A stretch of 64,000 nt of DNA from Bacillus_BA songklensis (GTDB taxonomy: Bacteria > Bacillota > Bacilli > Bacillales > Bacillaceae_H). This document shows, one piece after another, positions 1 to 8,803 of the stretch. The DNA lies in NCBI RefSeq assembly GCF_042649685.1, contig NZ_JBHRZT010000073.1, positions 248,001 to 312,000 of the forward strand, in the 5' to 3' direction. The notes under the pieces are model-generated. The model did not search any database. It saw only the letters and a program-made list of their open reading frames with translations, and was not told the origin of the DNA. The number at the start of each line of letters is the position of its first letter. Positions within the stretch are counted from its first letter, which is position 1. The translations under genes were made by a program, and so were the position numbers.

Positions 1-1896
1 GCAAGCGGTCCGATGCTTGTAAAAGACGGTAAAGTATCCATGACGATCGATCCGAACAGTTCGCGTGCGAAAGAACGCAATCCGCGTACGGCTGTAGCGG
101 TCAACAAAGATCGCAGCAAAGTCTTTTTTGTGACCGCTGATGGTCGTCAGCGGGGGTATGCGAGCGGGATGACGCTATCAGAATTCGCCGAGTATTTAGT
201 AAGCCTCGGAGCGGACCGAGCCCTAAACCTGGATGGAGGCGGTTCTACGACGATGGCCGTTCGCGAGCCCGGGGATATTTACGCAACATTGGCCAACACG
301 CCATCACAGCCTGATGAACGGTTGGTTTCAACGACCCTTGAGGCCGTAAGTACGGCACCGGCGGGAGAAGCGGTCACGTTAAAAGCGGCGCTTACAGCTC
401 CGGCTATCGCTTCGGGGGGCACGACTACCGTTAGCGTCAAATCTGCTTTAGACCGTTATAACAATGTGTTGGCGGTCAATCCGGCCCAAGTATCCCTGTC
501 TGTAGAAGGGGATCTTGCGGGTACATTTAATGGCATGACCTTTACGGCAACAAAAGCAGGGAGCGGCGCGATTGTCGTGAAATATGGACAAGCTGTGGCG
601 AAGCTTCCATTAACAGTGAATGATACGATTAAACAAATCATCATCCAGCCAAGCTCTCTTCCGATTGGAGAAGGAAGCACGGCACAGCTTAGCGTAAAAG
701 GAGTAGATGGAAACGGCAAAACCGTTGCATTGAATCCTTCTGTTCTAAAATGGTCCGTTTCGGGTAATGCAGGAACAATCTCACCAAGCGGTTTATTTAC
801 AGCGGGCAATGCAAAAGAGAAAGGAACCATTGCAGCTTCCTTTAATTCGATATCGGCTTCCATTCCGGTTACAGTAGGGGGGGATCCAATTACGGTGAGC
901 AATTTGGATGATGTCTCCCAATGGAGCAGTTCAGCTGCCCGAGCGAATGCTTCAATTGCAGCGAGTGATGTTATGAATGAAGGAAGTGGTGCCTTAAAGC
1001 TTCAATATGACTTTACACCAGCAAAAGGAGAAATCGCAGCCGCTTATGCCAATGCAAATCAGCCGATGGCCATTGCAGGTAAACCATTGAGCCTGGGTGT
1101 TTGGGTGCATGGAGACGGCAAGGGCCACTGGCTTCGCGGAAAAATCGTGGATGGCAACGGTACGGAACATACGATTAACTTTACAGAAGAAGGCGGCTTG
1201 AACTGGACAGGATGGAAGCACGTCCAAGCGCCTATTCCGGCTAATGCCGTATTGCCGCTGACATTTAAACAGATTTACGTCGCGGAGGCTTCTCCTGAAA
1301 AGCAAGGTACAGGAGCGATTGCGTTTGATCAGCTGCAAGCCGTTTACAGCAACGAAACATCTTTTGCGAAACCTTTGTTTACAGATGTGCCAAATAGTCA
1401 TTGGGCCTACAACGAGATTCAATATTGGACAGAGCTTGGGGTTATTACAGGATACGGGGACGGCTCTTTCAAACCGGAACAATCATTAAAACGCGCTCAT
1501 GCTGCGCTCTTATTGGCAAAAGCCATGAAGCTGGATACATCCCATCCGACGAACCCGAACTTCTCGGATGTCCCGACAGATCATCTTTACTACGATGCTA
1601 TCGCTACGATTGCCAATATGGGAATTGTAACAGGGAAGCAAGATGGAAGATTCGATCCAAACGGCACGTTAACAAGAGCCCAGATGGCGGCCATTTTAAC
1701 CCGTGCTTACAATCTAACGGGAACCATTCCGCAAAATTTTGCAGATGTGCCAAATGATTTTTGGGCATTTAAAGAAATTTCCGCCCTGGCTGCCAATGGC
1801 ATTACAACAGGGTATAAGGAAGACAACACATTCCGCCCGCAAAACGCGGTAACGCGTGCACAATTCAGTGCGTTCCTCTATCGGATTTTACAATAA
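1..1896 (+). CDS. Secreted phosphodiester glycosidase (NAGPA-like) with C-terminal SLH domains, 5' end missing
   Basis: The reading frame is open from base 1 to the TAA at 1894-1896, so the true start and signal peptide lie upstream of the window. The first ~110 residues resemble the C-terminal half of the NAGPA/DUF2233 phosphodiester glycosidase domain, with the NLDGGGSTTM motif near residue 78. Two Ig-like (Big-type) beta domains follow (about 120-290), then a carbohydrate-binding-like beta domain (about 300-450). Three SLH repeats end the protein (about 460-630), each with an ITGYGDGSF- or VTGKQDGRF-type core. SLH repeats bind pyruvylated secondary cell-wall polymer, so the enzyme is probably anchored outside the cell. 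The csaB gene nearby supports this. The substrate is unknown. Copy E1 of the dispersed hairpin element follows the stop codon. Confidence 0.85.
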   Translation, partial: ASGPMLVKDGKVSMTIDPNSSRAKERNPRTAVAVNKDRSKVFFVTADGRQRGYASGMTLSEFAEYLVSLGADRALNLDGGGSTTMAVREPGDIYATLANTPSQPDERLVSTTLEAVSTAPAGEAVTLKAALTAPAIASGGTTTVSVKSALDRYNNVLAVNPAQVSLSVEGDLAGTFNGMTFTATKAGSGAIVVKYGQAVAKLPLTVNDTIKQIIIQPSSLPIGEGSTAQLSVKGVDGNGKTVALNPSVLKWSVSGNAGTISPSGLFTAGNAKEKGTIAASFNSISASIPVTVGGDPITVSNLDDVSQWSSSAARANASIAASDVMNEGSGALKLQYDFTPAKGEIAAAYANANQPMAIAGKPLSLGVWVHGDGKGHWLRGKIVDGNGTEHTINFTEEGGLNWTGWKHVQAPIPANAVLPLTFKQIYVAEASPEKQGTGAIAFDQLQAVYSNETSFAKPLFTDVPNSHWAYNEIQYWTELGVITGYGDGSFKPEQSLKRAHAALLLAKAMKLDTSHPTNPNFSDVPTDHLYYDAIATIANMGIVTGKQDGRFDPNGTLTRAQMAAILTRAYNLTGTIPQNFADVPNDFWAFKEISALAANGITTGYKEDNTFRPQNAVTRAQFSAFLYRILQ

Positions 1897-1897
1897 G

Positions 1898-2094
1898 TAT
1901 ATAAATCCACATAAAGAATTGGACATGAGCCAAAAGCGCCCATGTCCAATTCTTTATGCATAAGCCTTCGGCCATTTCCCTGGTCGAAGGCTTATACGAG
2001 AACCTTTTGAGTCTATTCAGGATGTTAGAATAGAGGAATATAAACAGGATAACAAGCAATAGATGATGTTAAGAACTTAAGTTGGATTCATAGA
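1898..2094 (+). repeat. Dispersed twin-hairpin element, copy E1
   Basis: It begins TATATAAATCCAC and ends TTGGATTCATAGA, forming near-inverted ends. Hairpin 1 has the arms GAATTGGACATG and CATGTCCAATTC. Hairpin 2 has AAGCCTTCG and CGAAGGCTT. The trailing motif CTTATACGAGAACCTTTT is shared with the other copies. The copy starts immediately after the SLH gene's stop codon and could also terminate its transcript. Confidence 0.8.
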
Positions 2095-2096
2095 TT

Positions 2097-2147
2097 AAAA
2101 AGGCTGCCGCCAGACGTGAAAAGACGTTTGGCGGCAGCCTTTTTTGG
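2097..2147. terminator. Bidirectional intrinsic terminator
   Basis: A 17-bp stem (2101-2117 with 2124-2140, one mismatch) encloses a GAAAAG loop. It has A-rich sequence on the left and a T run on the right, so it can end transcripts from the SLH gene on + and the deacetylase on -. Confidence 0.85.
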
Positions 2148-2160
2148 TTTAAACAAACGT

Positions 2161-3390
2161 TTATTTAAAGCCTCCTACGATTCTTTTAAACTCTTCCATT
2201 GTCGTATAAGGGTAAACCCCGAAGCGTTCAATGTCGTACAGCGATTCATGTGGTTCTGCATAGCCTGTTTTAGTGGTAAAGGCCGCTTGATAGCCGGATT
2301 GTTTCACTAGGGAGACCGTTTGTTCATTGTACTGTCCAAATGGATAGCAAAAATAGGAAGTTTGGAGAATCGCACGGCTTGTCCCGAAATCGTCAAGCAA
2401 TTCTTCTGGAGACTTCAATAACACTTGTGAAGTCATTCCTTCTAAATTATGCAGGCCATTTGTATGGCTGCCAAATTCAAATACGTCTCTCATGGCTTGC
2501 ATTTCTTGTACACTCAAAAACTGCAGGCGGGATGGATCGAAAACAGCGGGCTGAGGCTGGATCCGATTGGTAATGATGAAGGCGGCCGCATGCATGTTGT
2601 ATTTTTTTAAAATCGGATAGGCGTATAAGTAATTCGTTTTGTGGCCGTCATCAAATGTGATCAGGATCGATTTATTCGGTAAGCGGATTTCTCCGTTCAT
2701 ATAGCGGATCAACTCATCGATCGTAATCGTTTTATAGCCTTGACTAGCGAGGTATTTCATCTGTTCTTCAAAATTTTCTACATTTAATATGACATTATTG
2801 TTCGGGAATTGATTCTCGGCTTTCTTTAATAAATGATGATACATCAGAACCGGAACGGCTTTTGTGTATGCCAGTTCTTCCTTCGTTATATCCACCGCCG
2901 ACTTTAAAGCAAAGCCTTTGACACCGGCTATATCAATGACATAAAAATCATCTTTTTCAAACAACACCGGGTATGTGACTTCTTTTAATAAATGAGCAAA
3001 TACTTTGTCATTTGTTGAATCATTCACAAAGACCGGTATCTCTTGATGCGGTGTAATGGTCCTGTTTGTAGGTTGATAGTCCATATCCAGATCTTGGACA
3101 TGTTCTTTCAACGCTTTTTTGGTTCGAATCTTCGCTACATAGATGTCGGCTCCTTCTACCTTCAGCTTATACCAGTTCCGGCTTGCTGAGCCTTCGAGTT
3201 TATAGGCATGATGTGGATTTAAAATCATATAAGGCCTTAGTTTTTCACCGACTTTTTGATAGGCAAGGACATGGTTGTATTTCATCTCGATGTAGGTGGA
3301 TTGGGCTTTTGCCCGGGTGTTGTCAGGTGAGAGCCCCAGGAAGAGAGCGACTAATAATAAACAAATTCCCAGCTTTTTCAACATAATCAT
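2161..3390 (-). CDS. Secreted polysaccharide deacetylase (NodB domain)
   Basis: The protein is 409 residues with an N-terminal signal peptide (hydrophobic LGICLLLVALFLGL). Residues ~30-170 form a domain I do not recognise. A NodB carbohydrate esterase-4 domain follows. Its motifs are VPVLMYHHLL near residue 180, ILITFDDGH (catalytic Asp and metal Asp) near 245, FGSHTNGLHNL (metal-binding His pair) and the FCYPFGQYN motif near 350. Such enzymes remove N-acetyl groups from peptidoglycan or other wall glycans. The gene is alone, convergent with the SLH gene and divergent from the amidase. The start may instead be the ATG three codons in. The exact substrate cannot be read from sequence. Confidence 0.85.
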   Translation of the reverse strand: MIMLKKLGICLLLVALFLGLSPDNTRAKAQSTYIEMKYNHVLAYQKVGEKLRPYMILNPHHAYKLEGSASRNWYKLKVEGADIYVAKIRTKKALKEHVQDLDMDYQPTNRTITPHQEIPVFVNDSTNDKVFAHLLKEVTYPVLFEKDDFYVIDIAGVKGFALKSAVDITKEELAYTKAVPVLMYHHLLKKAENQFPNNNVILNVENFEEQMKYLASQGYKTITIDELIRYMNGEIRLPNKSILITFDDGHKTNYLYAYPILKKYNMHAAAFIITNRIQPQPAVFDPSRLQFLSVQEMQAMRDVFEFGSHTNGLHNLEGMTSQVLLKSPEELLDDFGTSRAILQTSYFCYPFGQYNEQTVSLVKQSGYQAAFTTKTGYAEPHESLYDIERFGVYPYTTMEEFKRIVGGFK

Positions 3391-3641
3391 CCATTTCTCT
3401 TAAACTTTTCTTCCGGTCAACCGATAAAAAGAACATACAACCAAACGATTTCAAGTACCCCAATATTTTACTTTAAAACTATTGAATTTACAATATTTTC
3501 ATATTGATAGATAATATGTAACATAGGGAACTTTCTTCCTAACCGTCTGTTCTGGAAAAACAGTACTAATATTTTATAGAAACATAGGAAGATATTTGTT
3601 AACCTAGAAATATGATGCAAATTGAAAGGAGCCGTCAAATT

Positions 3642-5108
3642 ATGTTAAAAAAAATCCTATCCTGCACAGCTGTAGGATTTTTTGTCACGATGTCGCCGTT
3701 AGCGGCTGTTAATCCTCAGCCCGTAACGGAGGTAAGTGCCGCCATGAATAGTTTTTATGATGTCCCATCTACCTATTGGGCAAGTAAGGAGATTAACTAC
3801 TTAAGTTCGAAATCCATTATTAAAGGTTACGAAAGTTCGAAGGGGAGCTATTTTGCACCTGAGAATTCTGTGACACGTGCCCAAGCGGCCAAAATGATTC
3901 TACTTGCATTGGGAGAAAAAGAGGCAGCCGTTTCTACCGCCAAGTTCTCCGATGTTCCGAAAAGCCATTGGGCTTCCGGCTGGATTGAAAGGGCGGTTCA
4001 GCTTGGTATTTTCTCCGGAAAAAGCACAGATATCTTTGGACCGGAAGATTTACTCACACGCCAACAATTGAGTAAAATACTTGTCAATGCCTTTGACATT
4101 CCGATACCTGCCGATTCGGCAGAACCGTTTGTGGATGTGTACATTAATCACGAAATGCGCCCTTATATTAGCGCACTTTATAATGAAGGGATTGCAACAG
4201 GAAGCAACGGACGATTCAGACCGATGGAATCCATTACACGCGCCCAATTCTCCGTCTTCATGGCCCGCACCCTCAATCCGGAGTTTCGGGTAAAAGTAGC
4301 AGAGGATGAAGTGGGTGGAGTGGAAACACAGAAACCTCCAGTTAACGTCGAAACGGAGACTGAAGCGGTAGCATTAACGTCTGGACTGAATGTTCGCTCA
4401 GGCCCTTCTGCAAACAATGGAATCATCGGACAGCTTTCAAAAGGTCAAAAAGTACCGGTTATATCCGTAAGTGGATATTGGGCGAAAGTCCAGTTTGGCA
4501 GCAAAACCGGTTATGTCAATAAGCTTTACTTAAAGCTTCGCAATACAGAAGGCAACCCTGTGGCAGAACGAGTGATTGTTCTTGATGCCGGCCACGGCGG
4601 GAAAGATCCGGGTGCCATCGGTGCCGGTATCACGGAAAAACAGATTGTAATAGAAGTAGCAAAGCGCGTAGAGGCGAAATTAAAAGCAGCGGGCGCTACT
4701 ATCATCATGACCCGTTCAGGTGATACATACCCGACGCTTGGCGATCGCGTCGAACTGGCAAAAGATAAGTACGCGGACATGTTCGTCAGCATTCATGTGA
4801 ACTCCGCAAGCCCGAGCGCAAGCGGTACGGAAACATTTTATGATACATCGGAAAACTTAAACGGTGAAGAAAGCAAAAAGCTGGCGGCTGAAATCCAAAA
4901 GCAAATTATTGCACTTGTCGGCACAGAAGATCGCGGCATTAAAGACAATGACTTCTATGTACTGCGCAACAATGATATGCCGAGTATTCTTGTCGAGTTA
5001 GGGTTCATTACGAATTCAGGAGACCTGGCAAAGCTGAAATCAAGCAAATACTATGATTTGTATGCTGAAGCGATTTATCGCGGCATTGTGGAATACTATA
5101 AAAAATAA
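3642..5108 (+). CDS. N-acetylmuramoyl-L-alanine amidase with SLH and SH3 domains
   Basis: The start is taken at 3642 because a ribosome site (GAAAGGA, 3624-3630) lies 11 bases upstream; an in-frame ATG at 3612 has none. The protein is 488 residues: a signal peptide, three SLH repeats (about 30-210), a bacterial SH3 domain (about 240-295, LNVRSGPSANNGIIGQL) and a C-terminal Amidase_3 domain. Zinc and catalytic motifs of that family are visible: VIVLDAGHGGKDPGAIG, FVSIHVNS and SILVELGFITNSGD. It would cut the bond between MurNAc and the stem peptide while held in the wall by its SLH domains. The gene stands alone between a divergent deacetylase and csaB, and is followed by two hairpin terminators. 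Confidence 0.92.
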   Translation: MLKKILSCTAVGFFVTMSPLAAVNPQPVTEVSAAMNSFYDVPSTYWASKEINYLSSKSIIKGYESSKGSYFAPENSVTRAQAAKMILLALGEKEAAVSTAKFSDVPKSHWASGWIERAVQLGIFSGKSTDIFGPEDLLTRQQLSKILVNAFDIPIPADSAEPFVDVYINHEMRPYISALYNEGIATGSNGRFRPMESITRAQFSVFMARTLNPEFRVKVAEDEVGGVETQKPPVNVETETEAVALTSGLNVRSGPSANNGIIGQLSKGQKVPVISVSGYWAKVQFGSKTGYVNKLYLKLRNTEGNPVAERVIVLDAGHGGKDPGAIGAGITEKQIVIEVAKRVEAKLKAAGATIIMTRSGDTYPTLGDRVELAKDKYADMFVSIHVNSASPSASGTETFYDTSENLNGEESKKLAAEIQKQIIALVGTEDRGIKDNDFYVLRNNDMPSILVELGFITNSGDLAKLKSSKYYDLYAEAIYRGIVEYYKK

Positions 5109-5116
5109 GAAAAGGA

Positions 5117-5170
5117 TGAACCGTCATGAGAAATCCAGCATAACCAAGGGTTTCTTTAACGGTTCATTTT
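5117..5170 (+). terminator. Hairpin after the amidase gene
   Basis: TGAACCGT (5117-5124) pairs with ACGGTTCA (5159-5166), followed by TTTT. Confidence 0.55.
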
Positions 5171-5198
5171 AGTTTAAAAACATGATGGGTCCTTTCAG

Positions 5199-5252
5199 GA
5201 GGATGACTCGATCGGTATGTCTTTTTATACCTTTTGAGTCATCCTCTTTTCC
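5199..5252 (+). terminator. Intrinsic terminator
   Basis: GAGGATGACTC (5199-5209) pairs perfectly with GAGTCATCCTC (5236-5246), followed by TTTTCC. Confidence 0.75.
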
Positions 5253-5546
5253 TATTCACTCTTCCGTGTTACAGGCTGCTGCATACGTGATGAATCATGG
5301 CTAAAGCTGTCGTCTCCTGCAAAAAATTGATATAATGACGTAAAACAAAGGTTTAATCCTTGTCATAAGAGTAGTATAATAAAAAAGTTAAAGAACAGCT
5401 TTGCGGAAATGACGCATTCATGTCGTTTCCACAAAGAGGATCGTATATGAATATAAAGAGTATGCTGTCATGAGGTTGATCTTCAAGGCGTTTTTTCCTG
5501 AAGGTCAACCTCACTAAAAAATTAAAATGAATTAGGTGTATGTCTG
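5253..5546 (+). promoter_or_regulatory. Intergenic region and probable leader of the csaB operon
   Basis: No gene is seen. TATAAT boxes lie at 5331 and 5375, the second with TTTAAT 17 bases upstream. Two hairpins then follow before csaB: CTTTGCGGAAATGAC with its complement around 5400-5437, and TGAGGTTGATCTTCA (5471-5485) with TGAAGGTCAACCTCA (5499-5513). The second is followed by CTAAAAAATT and not a T run, so attenuation is only a possibility. Confidence 0.4.
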
Positions 5547-6686
5547 ATGCGCGTAGGCATAATCGGAAATTACGGTCATGACAACAATGGCGACGAAGCT
5601 ATTTTGTCGGGCATTTTGACACAATTAACAGACCATCTTGCCATTAAAAAAGAGAATATTATTGTATTTAGCAATAATCCGGAAAACACAACAAGACGAT
5701 ACGGCTTACAATCAGTTCGTTTGTTACATAAAAAAGGGAACTTGCTTTTGTCGATTTTACATACAGTCAAAGAAAGCTATGCCATTATGAAAAAGCTGGA
5801 CTTATTAATCATTGGCGGCGGCGGGTTGTTAATGGATATGTACAAGCGTGATGCGCCGCTTTACAGCACCCTTGGGCAATTGGGGCATTATGCAGGGTGT
5901 AAAGTGGCGGTTTATGGAGTAGGAGCCGGCCCCATTACGACAAAGCCGGGTACCTTTTTCATCAAACGGCTTATCGATAAGGCGGACTCTGTTTCGGTCC
6001 GTGATGAGCAATCGAAGGAGCTTTTACATTCTATCGGGATTCAAAAAGAGATCAAGGTCATTGGAGACCCTGCTTTTTTTGTCCCCTCAGAAAAAAAAGA
6101 GCAAGCAGGAAAAAGGGTACAAAAGGCAGCTGTCACGGCCGTGCCTTATTTCAGCCGTCAATATTGGCCGTCAGCGGATGATCAAAAGTACCATGCTTAT
6201 ATAAAGGGAATGGCCCAAAACCTGGATCGTCTTGTGGAAGAAAAAGATATGAAGGTCACGTTTTTCTCGACAAAATATCCCCAAGATATCGAAGTGACCA
6301 AAGATATTTTCGGGCAGATGAAATATCAGCAGGCAGCTGTTATTATGGAGGATAACTTATATCCTCATCATATCGTGGATATTTGCCGGGGGCATGACCT
6401 TGTCATTGGAACGAGGCTGCACTCTTTAATTTTATCAGTGGCGGCCGGGACCCCGATTATAGGGATTGGCTATCACCAGAAAGTGCAAGATTTTATGCGC
6501 ACCATTGGAAAAACAGAAAACTTTGTTGCCATTCATTCTCTTGATGAACAAGAGAATCGGTTTTTGTCCCTTGTCGAGCGGATGGAAATGGATTGGAGCG
6601 GAACTCTTCAAGAGTTTGATGCGATCTCCAGCGCTTTTAAAGCGGAAGCGGCAAAGGGAATCGAGCAATTAAAGAATTTAATGTAA
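5547..6686 (+). CDS. csaB: Polysaccharide pyruvyl transferase CsaB
   Basis: CsaB adds a ketal-linked pyruvate to the secondary cell-wall polysaccharide, creating the ligand for SLH domains. The 379-residue protein opens with the family's VGIIGNYGHDNNGDEAIL stretch. GGGGLLMD lies near residue 92, and the conserved C-terminal block IGTRLHSLILSVAAGTP lies near 293, where the His/Arg pair is the expected phosphoenolpyruvate-binding region. It starts an apparent operon with a glycosyltransferase 16 bases downstream and the Alg14/Alg13-like pair after that. Three SLH proteins within 5 kb are its presumed beneficiaries. Length and motifs match the family fully. Confidence 0.93.
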   Translation: MRVGIIGNYGHDNNGDEAILSGILTQLTDHLAIKKENIIVFSNNPENTTRRYGLQSVRLLHKKGNLLLSILHTVKESYAIMKKLDLLIIGGGGLLMDMYKRDAPLYSTLGQLGHYAGCKVAVYGVGAGPITTKPGTFFIKRLIDKADSVSVRDEQSKELLHSIGIQKEIKVIGDPAFFVPSEKKEQAGKRVQKAAVTAVPYFSRQYWPSADDQKYHAYIKGMAQNLDRLVEEKDMKVTFFSTKYPQDIEVTKDIFGQMKYQQAAVIMEDNLYPHHIVDICRGHDLVIGTRLHSLILSVAAGTPIIGIGYHQKVQDFMRTIGKTENFVAIHSLDEQENRFLSLVERMEMDWSGTLQEFDAISSAFKAEAAKGIEQLKNLM

Positions 6687-6702
6687 GCATGGTGAATTGG
6701 AC

Positions 6703-7803
6703 ATGAAGAAAAAGAAAGTACTTGTGCTCAGCAACATGTATCCGGGAAAGCAAGCCAGAACGTTTGGGATTTTTGTGAAAAACCAGGTAGAGGCATTGCG
6801 GAAAGAAGGACTTGACGTTGATGTAATGGCTGTCACGAATCCAAATATGGGGAAAGTAAATGTATTGAAAAAGTACGGTACGTGGCTGCTCAGTACATTT
6901 TCCAATGTGCTGGCAAAAGGAAAATCGTATGATGTCGTTCATGCACATTATGTATTTCCGACCGGAATGTTAGCATTGTTATATAAAAAATTGTGGAAGA
7001 AGCGGATGATTGTTACAGCCCATGGGGGTGATATCGATCGGATGGCGAAGAAGTCACCGAAAATCCGAAAGTGGACACAGCAAATTCTGCAGGAGGCCGA
7101 TCACGTCATTGCGGTTGGACATGAACTTCATCGCAGCATTCATGAAGAATTCCATGTCCCGGAAGAAAAGCTATCCATCATTAACATGGGTGTAAACCGT
7201 GAAATATTTAGGCCTATAGGGCGTGAAAAAGCCCGCAAGCAGTTAAATCTTCCGGAAGATGAAAAAATGATTTTATTTGTCGGCAACTTAATTCGTCAAA
7301 AAGGCTTAGTGGAATTAGTCTCCGCTTATGCTAAAGTGAAGAAGGAAGAAGAAAAAGCGTCCCTTTATTTAATCGGAGCCGTAAAAGACGTGAAATTTCG
7401 TCAGGAACTGGATGGGTTGATCGAAGAGTACGGGTTGAGGGACGTTCATATTTTAGATCCGATGGGGCAGCAAGACATCGCCGTGTGGATGAATGCGGCC
7501 AGCGTGTTTGTACTGCCTTCCCATATTGAAGGGTTCGGACTTGTGGCGCTTGAAGCGATGAGCTGCCATACTCCTGTTATCGGAACAAGAGTAGGAGGAC
7601 TTCGCTATTTATTGGCGGACGGTGCCGGAGTGTTAGTAGAACCCCGAGATGAACAATCTTTATATAAAGGGATTGTCGATGTGTTACAAAATGAACAAAT
7701 TGTGGAAGAATTGATAGAAAAGGGCGAAAACCGAGCGCGAGAGAATGATCAACGTTATGTAATTCAAAAAGTGTTAGAGGTTTATTCTCCTCCTGGAGGG
7801 TAG
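6703..7803 (+). CDS. GT4-family glycosyltransferase
   Basis: The 366-residue protein is a GT-B retaining glycosyltransferase. The N-terminal acceptor half contains VLSNMYPGKQARTFGIFV and VHAHYVFPTGMLA. The C-terminal donor half has LFVGNLIRQKGLVELV near 195 and the EX7E-type block HIEGFGLVALEAMSCHTPVI near 275. It is cytoplasmic and uses a nucleotide sugar. Placement between csaB and the Alg14/Alg13-like pair points to secondary wall polymer or capsule synthesis. A TTG two codons earlier (6697) is an alternative start; no strong ribosome site separates them. Donor and acceptor are not determinable. Confidence 0.85.
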   Translation: MKKKKVLVLSNMYPGKQARTFGIFVKNQVEALRKEGLDVDVMAVTNPNMGKVNVLKKYGTWLLSTFSNVLAKGKSYDVVHAHYVFPTGMLALLYKKLWKKRMIVTAHGGDIDRMAKKSPKIRKWTQQILQEADHVIAVGHELHRSIHEEFHVPEEKLSIINMGVNREIFRPIGREKARKQLNLPEDEKMILFVGNLIRQKGLVELVSAYAKVKKEEEKASLYLIGAVKDVKFRQELDGLIEEYGLRDVHILDPMGQQDIAVWMNAASVFVLPSHIEGFGLVALEAMSCHTPVIGTRVGGLRYLLADGAGVLVEPRDEQSLYKGIVDVLQNEQIVEELIEKGENRARENDQRYVIQKVLEVYSPPGG

Positions 7804-7809
7804 AGAGAA

Positions 7810-8295
7810 ATGCTAAAGAAAAAAGAAAAACGGAAAAAAGTGATGTTCATTGCCTCCCTTGGAGGACATTTGACACAGCTGCTGCAGTTAAAGCCGCTTT
7901 TTTCCACATATGACTATCATATTGTCACAGAGCGTTCTGTCATTACAGAAGAGCTGAAAAAAGAATACGACATGTCGTTTTTAATGTATGGAGCGAGAAA
8001 TTATTTATTCCGTTATTTATTTAAATTTACGTACAATTGCTTCAAGTCATTGTATCTGTTTTTGAGAGAAAGACCAGATGTCATCGTCACAACAGGCGCA
8101 CATACAGCTGTACCGATGTGTTACATTGCCAAGCTTTTCGGGAAAAAAGTCATTTTTATTGAAAGTTTTGCCAAGACGACCACTCCGACTCTTTCCGGAC
8201 GACTCGTTTACCCGATTGCCGACCTTTTCATTGTGCAATGGGAAACAATGAAAGTGCATTATCCAAAAGCTGTATATGGAGGTTCAATCTATTGA
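7810..8295 (+). CDS. Alg14/PssD-type glycosyltransferase subunit
   Basis: The 161-residue protein matches the membrane-associated acceptor-recognition half of a split GT28 enzyme. An early glycine motif FIASLGGHLTQLLQL is present, then a hydrophobic aromatic stretch (FRYLFKFTYNCFKSLYLFL), then DVIVTTGAHTAVPMCYIAKL and VIFIESFA. In PssD/PssE and Alg14/Alg13 this subunit recruits the catalytic partner to the membrane to add a second sugar to a lipid-linked acceptor. Its TGA overlaps the TTG start of the partner gene, so the two are translationally coupled. Confidence 0.82.
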   Translation: MLKKKEKRKKVMFIASLGGHLTQLLQLKPLFSTYDYHIVTERSVITEELKKEYDMSFLMYGARNYLFRYLFKFTYNCFKSLYLFLRERPDVIVTTGAHTAVPMCYIAKLFGKKVIFIESFAKTTTPTLSGRLVYPIADLFIVQWETMKVHYPKAVYGGSIY

Positions 8296-8774
8296 TTTTA
8301 GTTGTAGTAGGAACGCATGAGCTACCGTTTACAAGGTTACTGAAGGCTGTTGAACAGCAAATTGCAAAAGGCAACATTCGGGAAGAAGTGATTGTGCAAT
8401 CCGGTCATACTCCATACAAGTCATCGAACATGAAGCTTGTGAAATTTACGAGCTACGAAGAGATGGACCAACTGTATAATCAAGCCTCTTACATTATCAC
8501 ACATGGAGGAACGGGGTCCATCACATCCGGATTAAAAAAGGGAAAGCGAATGATTGCTGCCCCCAGACTTGTCAAATATGGCGAACACAATGATGATCAT
8601 CAGCTGGAGATCGTCAACCAATTTGAAGTGACCGGTCATTTGATCGCCTGGCATGACGGACAAGACCTGGGTGCTGTCATCGAGAAAATCCACTCTTTTC
8701 AACCTGCACCGTTTCAAAGCGGGCGGAATGATATTATTTCCATTATTGAAAATTTCATTGAGGAAAATGTGTAA
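8292..8774 (+). CDS. Alg13/PssE-type glycosyltransferase catalytic subunit
   Basis: The start is the TTG at 8292: GGAGG lies at 8279-8283 and the translation then opens MILVVVGTHELPFTRLL, the typical N-terminus of Alg13/PssE proteins. A longer frame reading from 8238 would begin inside the previous gene without a ribosome site. The 160-residue protein carries the GT28 C-terminal nucleotide-sugar motif IITHGGTGSITSGL near residue 80, followed by the conserved basic and EHNDDHQLEIV region. It should form a heterodimer with the preceding Alg14-like subunit. The four-base overlap of stop and start suggests one-to-one synthesis. Confidence 0.85.
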   Translation: MILVVVGTHELPFTRLLKAVEQQIAKGNIREEVIVQSGHTPYKSSNMKLVKFTSYEEMDQLYNQASYIITHGGTGSITSGLKKGKRMIAAPRLVKYGEHNDDHQLEIVNQFEVTGHLIAWHDGQDLGAVIEKIHSFQPAPFQSGRNDIISIIENFIEENV

Positions 8775-8803
8775 GTTGTAAAGGGAGAAAGAAGGAATAA
8801 ACG

